In this document: one piece after another, positions 50,926 through 59,097 of the stretch
Position numbering within the stretch: position 1 is the stretch's first letter
Layout of the letters: every line of letters begins with the position of its first letter
From: Pseudomonas sp. H3(2019)
Lineage (GTDB): Bacteria; Pseudomonadota; Gammaproteobacteria; Pseudomonadales; Pseudomonadaceae
Length of the DNA: 59,781 nucleotides
Direction of reading: 5' to 3'
Assembly: GCF_007713465.1 (NCBI RefSeq)
Contig: NZ_VMSG01000035.1
Span: 1-59,781 of the forward strand
Made by a program: the position numbers and the translations under genes
The notes under the pieces: generated by a model
Told to the model about the DNA's origin: nothing
The model's input: only the letters and a program-made list of their open reading frames with translations
Database searches by the model: none

Positions 50926-51360
50926 ATGGCATCAGGGCAATGTCTTTGCGGGGCTGTACACTTTTCCCTCGGGGTTGAACCACGATTTTTTTATCGATGC
51001 CATTGCACCCTATGCCGCAAGCAAACCGGGGTCGGCCATAATCTAGCCACAGTGGTCAAAGCTCGCGACTTTCGATGGGAAGAAGGGCTAGCTGCGATCA
51101 CAAGTTGGCGCAAATCCAGCGGGTACAGAAATGACTTTTGCTCACGATGTGGCTCGACCGTGCCTAATGCTCTTCGCGAGATGCCTTACTTCTGGATTCC
51201 GCTTGGACTTCTCGATGGCGAACTGAGCATGGAGTGTGTTGGAGATTTCTGCACTGATGACGCTATGCCATGGGATGAACAACGCTCGGAAAAAAGTCAT
51301 CGCTCAACCCCGGATTCACTTGGATTTCTTCTGCAGGAGCTCCAGGTCGACAATGATTGA
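50926..51360 (+). CDS. GFA (CENP-V/Gfa-like) zinc protein
   Basis: 144 residues from ATG 50926 (AGGGAGA site). Zinc ligands in the family order: CLCG (Cys6, Cys8), YRCHCTLCRKQTG, then FCSRCGSTVPN. Such proteins resemble glutathione-dependent formaldehyde-activating enzyme, but most lack proven activity. Stand-alone. A truncated second GFA gene lies at 55150-55223. Confidence 0.82.
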   Translation: MASGQCLCGAVHFSLGVEPRFFYRCHCTLCRKQTGVGHNLATVVKARDFRWEEGLAAITSWRKSSGYRNDFCSRCGSTVPNALREMPYFWIPLGLLDGELSMECVGDFCTDDAMPWDEQRSEKSHRSTPDSLGFLLQELQVDND

Positions 51361-51430
51361 TTCAAGAGCTTGGTCGGCATAGGGACGAATGGGTAGCCTG
51401 GCCCAAACTCGGTTCACCACCGTCCGCTAT

Positions 51431-51477
51431 GGGCTGTGGATTCAATCTGTTGCATCGACCGGTTGAATCCACAACCC
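51431..51477. repeat. Inverted repeat of the TGTGGATTCAA family
   Basis: GGGCTGTGGATTCAA (51431-51445) and TTGAATCCACAACCC (51463-51477) pair with one mismatch. Single arms of the same repeat occur near 6134 and 37850. Confidence 0.65.
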
Positions 51478-51618
51478 ATACCGGCCTGTAGCCGGCAGAT
51501 ATTCACTCAGCGAACAGTTAAGGGATATTGGGGGGTAATTATGACGTAGCATGGCTACATGATAATCAGCTTCCGATTTTATCGGGAATGGCAGTCGGGC
51601 CACTGAAAGGAATAATGT

Positions 51619-52101
51619 TTGGCTACCCCATCACCTGCTCACACTCTGTGTGCACTGTCCGATCTTGATTACTATGACAGCAGGTCGGTTTCGCTCCCTG
51701 TTGAAATCACCACTCTTGACGCTTGGAACATCATGACGGCCGAACCGGGACTGCTCATGCGGCTAGCGTTCCGAACGAGGGACGCGATTTCCTCGTTATT
51801 CGGCGTGAAGCGGGTCGGCGGGTTCTCCGGCGCTAGGCGAGAGACAGTACACGCTGGCGAACAACTGTATTTCTTTCTGGTGGAACATAGTGCTCCCGAC
51901 ATGCTGGTTCTGACCGAACGTGACCGGCATCTGGATGTCATGATTTGCCTTTCGATAACAGATCGTGTGTTCACGATCACCTCATCTGTCGTAACGCATA
52001 ACGTCTTTGGGCGCATCTACATGTTGCCCGTAGGTCTAGCCCATAAGCTGATCGTCAATAGGGATCTCAGGCGACTGAAACGAAAGCTTGAAGGGAAGTA
52101 G
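51619..52101 (+). CDS. DUF2867-type protein
   Basis: 160 residues from TTG 51619, with AAGGA 7 bases upstream; an overlapping ATG at 51614 is in a different, short frame. The sequence ITTLDAWNIMTAEPGLLMRLAFRTRDAISSLFGVKR, then LYFFLVEHSAPDMLVLTERDRHLDVMICLS, matches DUF2867 proteins as I recall, sometimes attached to SDR-type proteins. No catalytic motif is evident. Function unknown. Confidence 0.65.
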   Translation: MATPSPAHTLCALSDLDYYDSRSVSLPVEITTLDAWNIMTAEPGLLMRLAFRTRDAISSLFGVKRVGGFSGARRETVHAGEQLYFFLVEHSAPDMLVLTERDRHLDVMICLSITDRVFTITSSVVTHNVFGRIYMLPVGLAHKLIVNRDLRRLKRKLEGK

Positions 52102-52129
52102 ATTTTGGTTGTTTCAGCTTTATCCCAGC

Positions 52130-52175
52130 GCCCACTCCTGGCCGATTTCAGCCTGTCGCGACGGGCTGAGTACAT
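52130..52175. repeat. Dispersed palindrome, short copy at a gene breakpoint
   Basis: ACTCCTGGCCGATTTCAGCC followed by TGTCGCGACGGGCTGA. The right arm is cut. The SDR fragment on the minus strand loses homology exactly where this element begins. Confidence 0.5.
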
Positions 52176-52334
52176 CAGACTGGTGGTGATACTGACGACA
52201 TGACCGCTGCCTTGTTTTTCCATCTCGGCGATGGCGAGTTGGCTGATGGAGAAGAAACCATTCAGGTTCACCGACAGCACAGCAGCGTAGTCTTCGTGGG
52301 TAGGCTTTGGATCTTGACGCAGGACCGGCTAACG
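52176..52334 (-). pseudogene. Internal fragment of a short-chain dehydrogenase gene
   Basis: The minus strand reads DPKPTHEDYAAVLSVNLNGF, then FSISQLAIAEMEKQGSGHVV and SITTSL. This is the central part of a classical SDR (NVNGxF helix and the strand before the catalytic Ser). Both the NAD-binding N-terminus and the Tyr-Lys region are absent. The 3' side ends at the repeat at 52130-52175. Confidence 0.75.
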
Positions 52335-52350
52335 GGTGTCCCTCATTTCC

Positions 52351-53211
52351 TCATTTCGCGCCGAACAGCATCGTCCAATAGATGCCGTTGTCGCTACGCG
52401 AGTTCGCGGCATAGGCCGCGCCAACCTGGGTAAACATCGGGTTCATCAGGATGGCGCAATGCCCGGGGCTGGCCAGCCAGCCTTCCATAGCCTTGTCCGG
52501 CGAACGCTGCCCGGCGGCGATGTTCTCTCCGATCTGCCGGCCACCGTAGCCGGCGGCCTTCGCTCGGTCCCACGGCATATCACCGTTGGGGTCCTGGTGC
52601 GCGAAGTAATTGTCGTTGGCCATCGCCCGGCTGTGCCCCTGCGCCGCTGTCCCCAGGGCGGCATTCCAGGTCAGCGGTGGTGCAGCGGCGAAGCGCTGAC
52701 GACCACACAGGCGCGGTTTCGCCCGTGCCGCGTTGACTTGTGCCAGCAACGTCTTGCCCGCCGCTCGCGGGTCGTCCAGATGCCTATCGAGCAAGGGCCG
52801 CGCCAGCACCACCTGCCATTCACTCTCGTCGCGATACACGCCAATATCGGTGAACTGGGTATCGAGCAGGGCCCCACAGTAGCGGCTCTCGAGCATGTCA
52901 AAGGCCTCCTCGGCATCTTCTGCGTCGACCAGGCGGATAGTCCGCACAGACACCGCCTGATAGCCGGAATCCTTCAACGTCTCCCGTGTAACGCCGCCAT
53001 AGCCGATCGGCAAGGCCAGGCTCGACTTCAGAGCCAGCGGCGCCAAGGCTTGGACCGTGCGCCCCGCGCAGCGCTGCGGTTGGGCGCGGTAGTCGTTGAT
53101 GTCCTCCACCAGTTGCCTTTCCCCGCCGGCATGGGCGGGACTGGCGAACAGGGGGAGCAAAGGAATAAGGCAGAGCGAGAAAACGCAGGAGGAACGAACG
53201 GTCTGGCGCAT
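52351..53211 (-). CDS. CAP-domain (SCP/PR1-like) exported protein, copy 2
   Basis: 286 residues from ATG 53211, where a signal peptide begins (ending ASPAHA). Same two-part architecture as the protein at 32370: N-terminal region with NDYRAQPQRCAG and ARPLLDRHL, CAP domain with GHSRAMANDNYFAHQD, GRQIGENIAAGQ and WLASPGHCAILMNP. The two are clear paralogues with about half of residues shared by eye. Envelope or secreted role; activity unknown. Confidence 0.82.
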   Translation of the reverse strand: MRQTVRSSCVFSLCLIPLLPLFASPAHAGGERQLVEDINDYRAQPQRCAGRTVQALAPLALKSSLALPIGYGGVTRETLKDSGYQAVSVRTIRLVDAEDAEEAFDMLESRYCGALLDTQFTDIGVYRDESEWQVVLARPLLDRHLDDPRAAGKTLLAQVNAARAKPRLCGRQRFAAAPPLTWNAALGTAAQGHSRAMANDNYFAHQDPNGDMPWDRAKAAGYGGRQIGENIAAGQRSPDKAMEGWLASPGHCAILMNPMFTQVGAAYAANSRSDNGIYWTMLFGAK

Positions 53212-53383
53212 GAGGCGGGCAGCTCTGATGGGATGACGACGGTAATGGTGATAGTGGGCAGAGGAATGACCGCAGAGCGTTTCGCTGTATTGGCTCGCAG
53301 ATGGATTCCAAGGCTGGGCTAAGACTGTGGGCCTCAACACAAGTTTCACGAGCAAAGGGGGGAATTTATTGTTGGAGTCGTGC

Positions 53384-53442
53384 GTCGGCTCCTGGCCGTT
53401 CTCTGCCCGTCACGAATGGCAGGTAACGGCCAGAAGCGGACA
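53384..53442. repeat. Dispersed palindrome, well-preserved compact copy
   Basis: TGGCCGTTCTCTGCC (53393-53407), a CGTCACGAAT centre and GGCAGGTAACGGCCA (53418-53432) pair almost fully. Confidence 0.8.
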
Positions 53443-53480
53443 CTATTGGCTCTGTTAAAGTACCTCTCTGAACACAACTC

Positions 53481-54269
53481 ATGGACGGCTTCATGGAACG
53501 ATTCCATCCTAGTGGCATTGATGCAGACGGTTATATCCTCACCGTGCCCAATGTCGAGGTGCAGTCACAGTTTCAGGATTTGCTGGCTGATGTTTGCATG
53601 ACGCTCACTCGGTCGGAACCTCTGCTGGACGGGATTTATCTTTATGGCAGCGTCGCTAGAGGCGACGCCGTGCCAGGGGTTTCCGACCTGGACCTGACCC
53701 TTGTTCTGCACAGCACTCCTGCGTCGCAGGATCTGGAAATGCTGGAGTCGAAAAGGCGCACGCTGGAAAGTCGGCATACCGAAGTCATCAAGATCGATTT
53801 CGACATAGGTAGTCGTTCTCAAGTATTGGCGGCAGACAATCGATTGAGCTGGGGGTATTGGCTCAAGCATCAATGTCGTTGCTTATGGGGAAATGATCTG
53901 ACTAAGCGCTTCGACCGGTTCAAGCCGTCGCGTGATATCGCCATTGCCGTAAATGGTGACTTCGAATCCGTACTGACCCGGTATGCCGATCTTATCGATC
54001 AGGCGGCGACATCGACGCAATCGCTACGCTTGCAACGCGAAGCTTCGCGCAAACTCATCCGGTCAACTCAAGTACTTCGCTCTGAGCAGGACCTGATGTG
54101 GCCGCAAACACTGGAAGAGCATGTCGAACTGTTTGTTCAGCATTACCCGTGTATGAGCATGCAGATCTCTTTTTTCTTGTCCCAGGCAAGGACCCCTTAC
54201 GCTAAGCCAAAAGAGTTTACGACTCAGCTGCATAATTTTTTGACCTGGATGGCTTCAGAAACCGGCTAG
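53481..54269 (+). CDS. Nucleotidyltransferase-fold protein
   Basis: 262 residues (ATG 53481; ATG 53493 possible). The polymerase-beta-type motif YGSVARGDAVPGVSDLDLTLV has Gly56-Ser57 and the metal Asp69/Asp71, with a third acidic residue expected at IDFDIG. A helical C-terminal half follows. The layout resembles streptomycin/kanamycin-type or unassigned NTases, without antibiotic-specific motifs that I can name. Stand-alone between two palindrome copies. Substrate unknown. Confidence 0.78.
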   Translation: MDGFMERFHPSGIDADGYILTVPNVEVQSQFQDLLADVCMTLTRSEPLLDGIYLYGSVARGDAVPGVSDLDLTLVLHSTPASQDLEMLESKRRTLESRHTEVIKIDFDIGSRSQVLAADNRLSWGYWLKHQCRCLWGNDLTKRFDRFKPSRDIAIAVNGDFESVLTRYADLIDQAATSTQSLRLQREASRKLIRSTQVLRSEQDLMWPQTLEEHVELFVQHYPCMSMQISFFLSQARTPYAKPKEFTTQLHNFLTWMASETG

Positions 54270-54302
54270 GTCTACTTTGGGTCGACAACGGTCATAGATG
54301 GA

Positions 54303-54352
54303 TGGCTGCTATTGGCCGTTCTCTGCCTGTCGCGACCGGCAGCTTTCGACCG
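54303..54352. repeat. Dispersed palindrome copy after the nucleotidyltransferase
   Basis: GGCTGCTATTGGCCGTTCTC, TGCCTGTCGCGACCGGCAGC and a diverged right end TTTCGACC. Confidence 0.7.
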
Positions 54353-54448
54353 TTTACCGTTGCTCGGGATCGGCGACCAGTCCGGATGGCTGCGCTGTTT
54401 CGCCGACCCGATCGGATGTGACAATGCCTGGTCTAGCGCCAGGCTTTT

Positions 54449-54994
54449 CTACTTTGTGCAGGACTTGGATGGAATAAGGGCAACCAGATCCGTATCACCT
54501 ATGTCGACACCCGCTTGTGAAAGCAAGGTAGTCACTTGTCCGCGGTGATGCGTCTGATGGTTGAAGAAATGCATGACCAAACCATAAAAGTTCCTGTCAG
54601 CGGGTATTCCCTTCATGCTTGAGTAATGGAGGGTGTGATCCAGATCCGACTCTGCAATGGAGCAAGACCACTCGACAATGTTCTGGTCGAGCCACACTCG
54701 ATGTGCCGAAAGTTCTCGGATATTCGAGAACAACAACTGGTCGAGGCTTTTGAGGGCAGGAAGCTGCTGAATCGGTTCCAGCGCCAAGTAGTTAGCTGGG
54801 TGCTTGGCGAATCGCTTTAGCCAGACCGTGTCGCCGGCCACCAGGTGGTTCAACGTCCCGAGAATTGAACCAAAGAATGCTTTCCTATCCACTGAGAGTT
54901 CTTCATCTGACAGGCTTCTGGCTGCCTCATAAATCTTTGCGTTCATCCACTCGTTATAGGTTGCCATCAGGCAGATATGACTGGTTCGGCTCAT
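54449..54994 (-). CDS. DinB-family metal-binding four-helix protein
   Basis: 181 residues from ATG 54994, preferred because AAGG then has proper spacing; ATG 55003 adds three residues. A helical-bundle protein with the DinB/YfiT triad: His in LNHLVAGD (residue 50) and two His in HFFNHQTHHRGQ (residues 146 and 150). Members are often thiol transferases or of unknown activity. A GCCTGG...CCAGGC hairpin at 54425-54445 probably ends transcription. Confidence 0.82.
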   Translation of the reverse strand: MSRTSHICLMATYNEWMNAKIYEAARSLSDEELSVDRKAFFGSILGTLNHLVAGDTVWLKRFAKHPANYLALEPIQQLPALKSLDQLLFSNIRELSAHRVWLDQNIVEWSCSIAESDLDHTLHYSSMKGIPADRNFYGLVMHFFNHQTHHRGQVTTLLSQAGVDIGDTDLVALIPSKSCTK

Positions 54995-55149
54995 TGTGTT
55001 CATCCTTTCAATGAATGCTTGATAAGCGATCCACGCTCATCTTGAATCCCGGTCTAGTGTTGGGCTTTATTATTTTGGGGGCAGCAAGGAGAGGGGGGCT
55101 CTTGCTTGATGCTTGCATGTGGCTCGGCGAATGTCTTCTTTTGGCGAAG

Positions 55150-55223
55150 GGCGACCCGATAGGGCAGACCCGCACCATAAACCGCACGTTGCCGCACAGG
55201 CAACCGCCGGTGAATCGGTCCAT
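55150..55223 (-). pseudogene. Truncated, frameshifted GFA-family gene start
   Basis: It starts MDRFTGGCLCGNVRF, the classic GFA opening, then slips frame (GLPYRVAL follows in another frame) and loses the CxxC part of the zinc site. The sequence after it is unrelated. An intact GFA gene lies 4 kb away. Confidence 0.65.
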
Positions 55224-55265
55224 GCGGCGTCTCGTCTGAAATCAAGCGGCCAGAATGTCGACCGA

Positions 55266-55370
55266 CTAACCTGCGATTGCCGCTTCGATTGCCGCGATGT
55301 CTATCTTGGTCATTGTCATCATGGCGTCGAAGTCTTGTTTGGGGGGGGCGGGGAGCGGATGGTCTTTCAT
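55266..55370 (-). pseudogene. C-terminal fragment of a VOC/PhnB-like gene
   Basis: The minus strand ends FDAMMTMTKIDIAAIEAAIA, the usual C-terminus of PhnB-like glyoxalase-fold proteins. The rest of the gene is missing. Just beyond it begins the oppositely oriented IS66 remnant, which probably interrupted it. Confidence 0.65.
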
Positions 55371-55402
55371 CGAATTAGGGAAGCGCAACGCAGGGTTAGC
55401 AT

Positions 55403-55651
55403 TCAGTTGCTCCCATCGATAACAACCAAGTAGAGAACCAGATCCGCCTATGGGCACTTGGACGCTCGAACCGGTTGTTTGCCGGATCGCTACGCAGCGG
55501 TAAACGGGCGGCGGCAATCATGAGCCTGATCCAGGCAACGCGCATGAACGGGCACGATCCATACGCCTATCTGAAAGACGTCCTCACGCGCTTGCCAACC
55601 CAGCGCGCCAGTCAGATTATCGATCTGCTGCCACATAAGTGGGCTCGTTAA
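55403..55651 (+). mobile_element. IS66-family transposase C-terminal remnant
   Basis: A plus-strand frame without a start reads PIDNNQVENQIRLWALGRSN, then LFAGSLRSGKRAAAIMSLIQ, HDPYAYLKDVLTRLPTQRAS and LLPHKW, ending at TAA 55651. This is the conserved C-terminus of IS66 TnpC. The frame is uninterrupted for 83 codons, so loss of the rest is fairly recent. Its stop shares TTAA with the stop of the convergent MFS gene. Confidence 0.9.
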
Positions 55652-56856
55652 GCCTCGCCGTGTGTACGAGTTTGACTTTGCTTAGGGACGCGCCTCCAAA
55701 GCTGCGTGAGCGCCAAAGAAGCAAGACTCGCGATAATGAGCGCAAGTGACCTTATTCCAATGCTCAGCCCCCAAAAGTCGATCAAATAACCTGTTAACAC
55801 CGGGATCGCCCCAGCGGGCACATACCCCCCCATGTTGAACACTGCGTTGGCTTCGGCTCTGCGCTGCGCAGGCACGCGGTCAGCAATAAGGGTCAGTCCA
55901 CCTAACTGGCCCAAGCCTTGACCGGCGCCTGCCAACAGAGCGGAAACGATCAGCCATGGAGCGGAACCGGTTTTCAGCGCGATCCACACGAAAATCATTG
56001 AGAAGACAGTACCGATCCCGCTAAGCGAAAACACGGTACGGCTGCTGTATTGCTTCGCCGCAAACTGCACGCCCACGGCGACGAGGAACATTGAAAAGGC
56101 CATACAACCCGTGACAAGGGGACTATTCACGCCTAGAAAAGTCGCTATCAGCTTGGGGCCGAGTGACAGGATGAATGATGTCGAAGTTATTCCAGGGCCG
56201 AAGAACGCTATCCCCAACAGCACGATGCCGAGGTTTTCCTTAGCGACGGAGGGCAAGCGCGGTTTAAATGTACCGCCCCCAAGCTTCTGGTTCTTTTGAT
56301 TGAGTAACGCTAGGAGCGCCACGCACAAAATCGCGATTTCCACTCGGAAGACTGTGTGGATCGGGTTCGGAAGATATTGCGCAACGACCCCTGCCAATAG
56401 CGGCCCGGTGCCCGCTCCGGCCACCATCGCGACAGATGCTATTAGCGAAGCAAAATGCTTGCGATGAGGCTGAGCATGCTCGACGACATTCGCCATACCC
56501 CCAGATACAACGAAGCCCACCGAAACGCCGGTGAGGAAGCGTGCGAGCATCAAGACGCCGATGCTGTGCGCTTGGTCGAACAGAATCGCTGCAATGATAG
56601 CCAGCCCCACACAGGGTAGAAGCAAGGCTTTGCGCCCGTAGTGGTCGGACAGCTGCCCAGCGACGGTGAGAGTTAGAAGAAGACCGATGATGTAGCAGGA
56701 AAAAATTACGGTTAGCACCCCCGACGCGAAGCCGAGGGACTGCTGCCAAAAGCTGTAGAGTGGCGTAGCGGCATTTGAAAGTATAAAAATCGCGGTCACG
56801 ATCCACGCTGTACGGTACACAGCCATTGAGCTTTTTATGGGATGGGAACTGCTCAT
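55648..56856 (-). CDS. MFS transporter, 12-span
   Basis: 402 residues from ATG 56856. Motif A is GQLSDHYGRKALLL and a span-4 RFLTGVSVGF follows; motif C-like GAGTGPLLAGVV is in span 5. It resembles small drug/metabolite exporters of the DHA1 type. The last codon overlaps the IS66 remnant, so the 3' end may have been altered by that insertion. The LysR gene upstream has the same orientation, 105 bases from its start. Confidence 0.8.
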   Translation of the reverse strand: MSSSHPIKSSMAVYRTAWIVTAIFILSNAATPLYSFWQQSLGFASGVLTVIFSCYIIGLLLTLTVAGQLSDHYGRKALLLPCVGLAIIAAILFDQAHSIGVLMLARFLTGVSVGFVVSGGMANVVEHAQPHRKHFASLIASVAMVAGAGTGPLLAGVVAQYLPNPIHTVFRVEIAILCVALLALLNQKNQKLGGGTFKPRLPSVAKENLGIVLLGIAFFGPGITSTSFILSLGPKLIATFLGVNSPLVTGCMAFSMFLVAVGVQFAAKQYSSRTVFSLSGIGTVFSMIFVWIALKTGSAPWLIVSALLAGAGQGLGQLGGLTLIADRVPAQRRAEANAVFNMGGYVPAGAIPVLTGYLIDFWGLSIGIRSLALIIASLASLALTQLWRRVPKQSQTRTHGEA

Positions 56857-56961
56857 TGGTGAAGGGCCTCTCAGTGGGCAGGAATTCAATTCGGAGCCCA
56901 GAGTAGAGAAATGTTTCGTGATGACCCATTCATCAAAGTCACAAACCGGATGTGAAAAAAT

Positions 56962-57828
56962 TCACAGCTCCTGTGTCTGCACTAATCCCTCCATGAGGAA
57001 ATCAAGAACTGCCCGGATTTTTAGAGAGCTGCGTAAATCTTCATGAAACGCGAGCCAGATGGGTAGTTCCAGCGGTGTGTGATCCATATCAACCCTTGCC
57101 AGCCCATATTCTTTGCCTAAAAAATCCGGAAGGAAAACTATGCCAGCATTGCCTACGGCAGCTAATGCCTGGATGCGCAGGTCGTTGCTGGTGACGCAAA
57201 GCGGTCTTCCTTCCAGCCGATCCAGGAGCCATTGCTGCTGTACCGAATCGTCCATGCTACGGTCGTAGCCTATGAACTCGAACTCTTCAGGTTCACGTTG
57301 ACTAATGTAGTCCTCGCTAGCATGCGGGTAAAAACGCAAGGAGCCGAGACGTTTGGCGACGACACTCTGTTCATCCGGCCTGCTGAAGGTAATGGCAATA
57401 TCGGTTTCTTTCCTTGCCAGCGACGCAGTGGACTTGGCTCCGACGAGCGTCAGCTGCAACCGGGGATAACGCTCGCGCAATACCCCAAGTCGCCGAGCTA
57501 CCAACGTTCCGAGGTATGCAGGAGGTGCAGACAAGATCACCGCACCCTCAATACGGCTTTCTCCCCCGTCAGCGAATCGCCTGAGTGCAAGTGACGCAGA
57601 CTCCATCTGCGCTGCATATTCACCTACCCTCACACCATCCTCGGTCAGTTGGTAGACACGACCCCTACGATCTACCAGCTTCATGTCCAAAGAGGCTTCA
57701 AGGGCAGCTATTCGGCGAGCCACAGTCGCGTGCTCCACCCCCAGCGAGCGAGCCGCAGCGGCTAAGGAGCCCTCATGAACAAAGGCAAAGAAAAAACGGA
57801 GGCTGTCCCAGTCAAGCATATTGGTCAT
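56962..57828 (-). CDS. LysR-family transcriptional regulator
   Basis: 288 residues (ATG 57828 or 57819). Helix-turn-helix: WDSLRFFFAFVHEGSLAAAARSLGVEHATVARRIAALEASL. The effector domain starts near residue 90. Same strand as, and upstream of, the MFS gene, so the pair may be cotranscribed or independently driven. Inducer unknown. Confidence 0.8.
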   Translation of the reverse strand: MTNMLDWDSLRFFFAFVHEGSLAAAARSLGVEHATVARRIAALEASLDMKLVDRRGRVYQLTEDGVRVGEYAAQMESASLALRRFADGGESRIEGAVILSAPPAYLGTLVARRLGVLRERYPRLQLTLVGAKSTASLARKETDIAITFSRPDEQSVVAKRLGSLRFYPHASEDYISQREPEEFEFIGYDRSMDDSVQQQWLLDRLEGRPLCVTSNDLRIQALAAVGNAGIVFLPDFLGKEYGLARVDMDHTPLELPIWLAFHEDLRSSLKIRAVLDFLMEGLVQTQEL

Positions 57829-58180
57829 CAGGGTGTGGTTAGGAGTGGATTTACAGCGAGCTAAAAGCGTAGCTTACCGATAAATCAGGTGGCGCTGCTG
57901 CATAAAGCTTGGACTTAATTTCGTCCCCACGTTCTCCACCAGGCAATACACTCGAATAGTAAAAGCATGGGTAACAGCCATTGGCCTTGTGAGTCGCCCC
58001 TGATTTAGTCGACATATCCTGCCCGCCGCTAGATGCCGACTCCCGCCTGTCGTGAGCGACTGGGAGATCAATGAGATCTGGAGAGTGGTAGTTTAATCAG
58101 AAATTATAGTACTCTTTGTTTCGCTGGACTTGGCTGCATATAAAGGCCGGTTGCAACAACGGTCTTCAAGGGGGCATGCG
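57829..58180. other. Spacer without recognisable gene
   Basis: A 352-base spacer. A degenerate palindrome-like stretch lies at about 58015-58065 (TCCTGCCCGCCGCTAG...CGTGAGCGACTGGGAG). Otherwise nothing clear; the promoter of the following membrane protein must lie in its A/T-rich right end. Confidence 0.4.
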
Positions 58181-58771
58181 GTGTCAGCTATCAGGAGCAT
58201 TAAAGTCGTAGTGATGGGCTGTATAAAATCATTAGGCTGCATACTGTTTTATGCGATTAAACAGCTGGCTGGAGCTTTAATCAAAGTCGTGCTTTGCGCG
58301 ACTGCACTATTGATCTGTGTTGTTTTTTTTATTTACATGACTGCTGATTCCACGAATCCGCAGATGGTCCCTTTGCTAACCGCGCTGGTCACCACTACCA
58401 ATGAAAATCGAATATCTTATTTTCAGGATCAGGACTGGTGTGAGAGTTTGCTTTCCGAGGCTGGTAACTATGCAAACTCAGCAGTCTCCACCTGTGGCGT
58501 CGGCGACGAGACCAAACCTTTCGATGTACAAGGAACAGAACTTTTCACCAAAGTCAGATATGCAGCAAAAAAGGCAAAGCTAGCCCCCATTAGTATCAGC
58601 ATCCGGTCTGAGCAAGGGCGCGTATCGTTCGCGCAGATCGACCTTCCATGCTTCTACTGCTACGCCTTTTATATCTATTCACCACAAGAAGTATACAACC
58701 CTGATAAGGCGGAAAAAGCACTCGTTACCCATATGGGCGGGGATTGGTATTATGTGACGACAAGTATCTGA
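58181..58771 (+). CDS. Hypothetical membrane-anchored protein
   Basis: 196 residues from GTG 58181, chosen for AAGGGGG 7 bases upstream. A hydrophobic region covers about residues 10-55 (one or two membrane segments). The soluble remainder contains Cys residues in NxxVSTCGVGDE and LPCFYCYAFYIY that might form a disulfide outside the cytoplasm. Family not recognised. Somewhat A/T-rich. No operon partner. Confidence 0.55.
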   Translation: MSAIRSIKVVVMGCIKSLGCILFYAIKQLAGALIKVVLCATALLICVVFFIYMTADSTNPQMVPLLTALVTTTNENRISYFQDQDWCESLLSEAGNYANSAVSTCGVGDETKPFDVQGTELFTKVRYAAKKAKLAPISISIRSEQGRVSFAQIDLPCFYCYAFYIYSPQEVYNPDKAEKALVTHMGGDWYYVTTSI

Positions 58772-59097
58772 ACCCTCCACACTTCATCTCACGAAAATTT
58801 ACTTTTCAGCACCTCGTGCTTTGTCATTTTGATTGCATGCACGAGGAGCGGTTTGGGTTGCCTTGGCCATCTGCCTGGCGATCATGGAAGGTGTGATCGC
58901 CACTAGTCATAATGTCGCAGGCCGTCTGCTGTGGATCGATCTCAGTCCGTCGTGATAGACGGAAATCGGTCATAAGCTGCCGCGTCAGATGCGTCTAAAA
59001 TCTCAGGCTGATCAGGGCGTAGGGTGTAGGGTGTAGGGGTAATGATGGATCTTATATGTTAATCTTCTATCACATTGGATTTTGAGGTGATTTGAGT
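58772..59097. other. Spacer with a palindrome copy
   Basis: A 326-base spacer holding one diverged palindrome copy and, at 59022-59038, a short tandem AGGGTGTAGGGTGTAGGG. The right end is A/T-rich and probably carries the promoter of the next small membrane protein. Confidence 0.4.
58925..58980. repeat. Dispersed palindrome, diverged copy
   Basis: TCTGCTGTGGATCGATCTCA, GTCCGTCGTGATAGACGG and AAATCGGTCATAAGCTGC: the same arrangement of arms and TCGTGA-type centre as the other copies. Confidence 0.55.
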
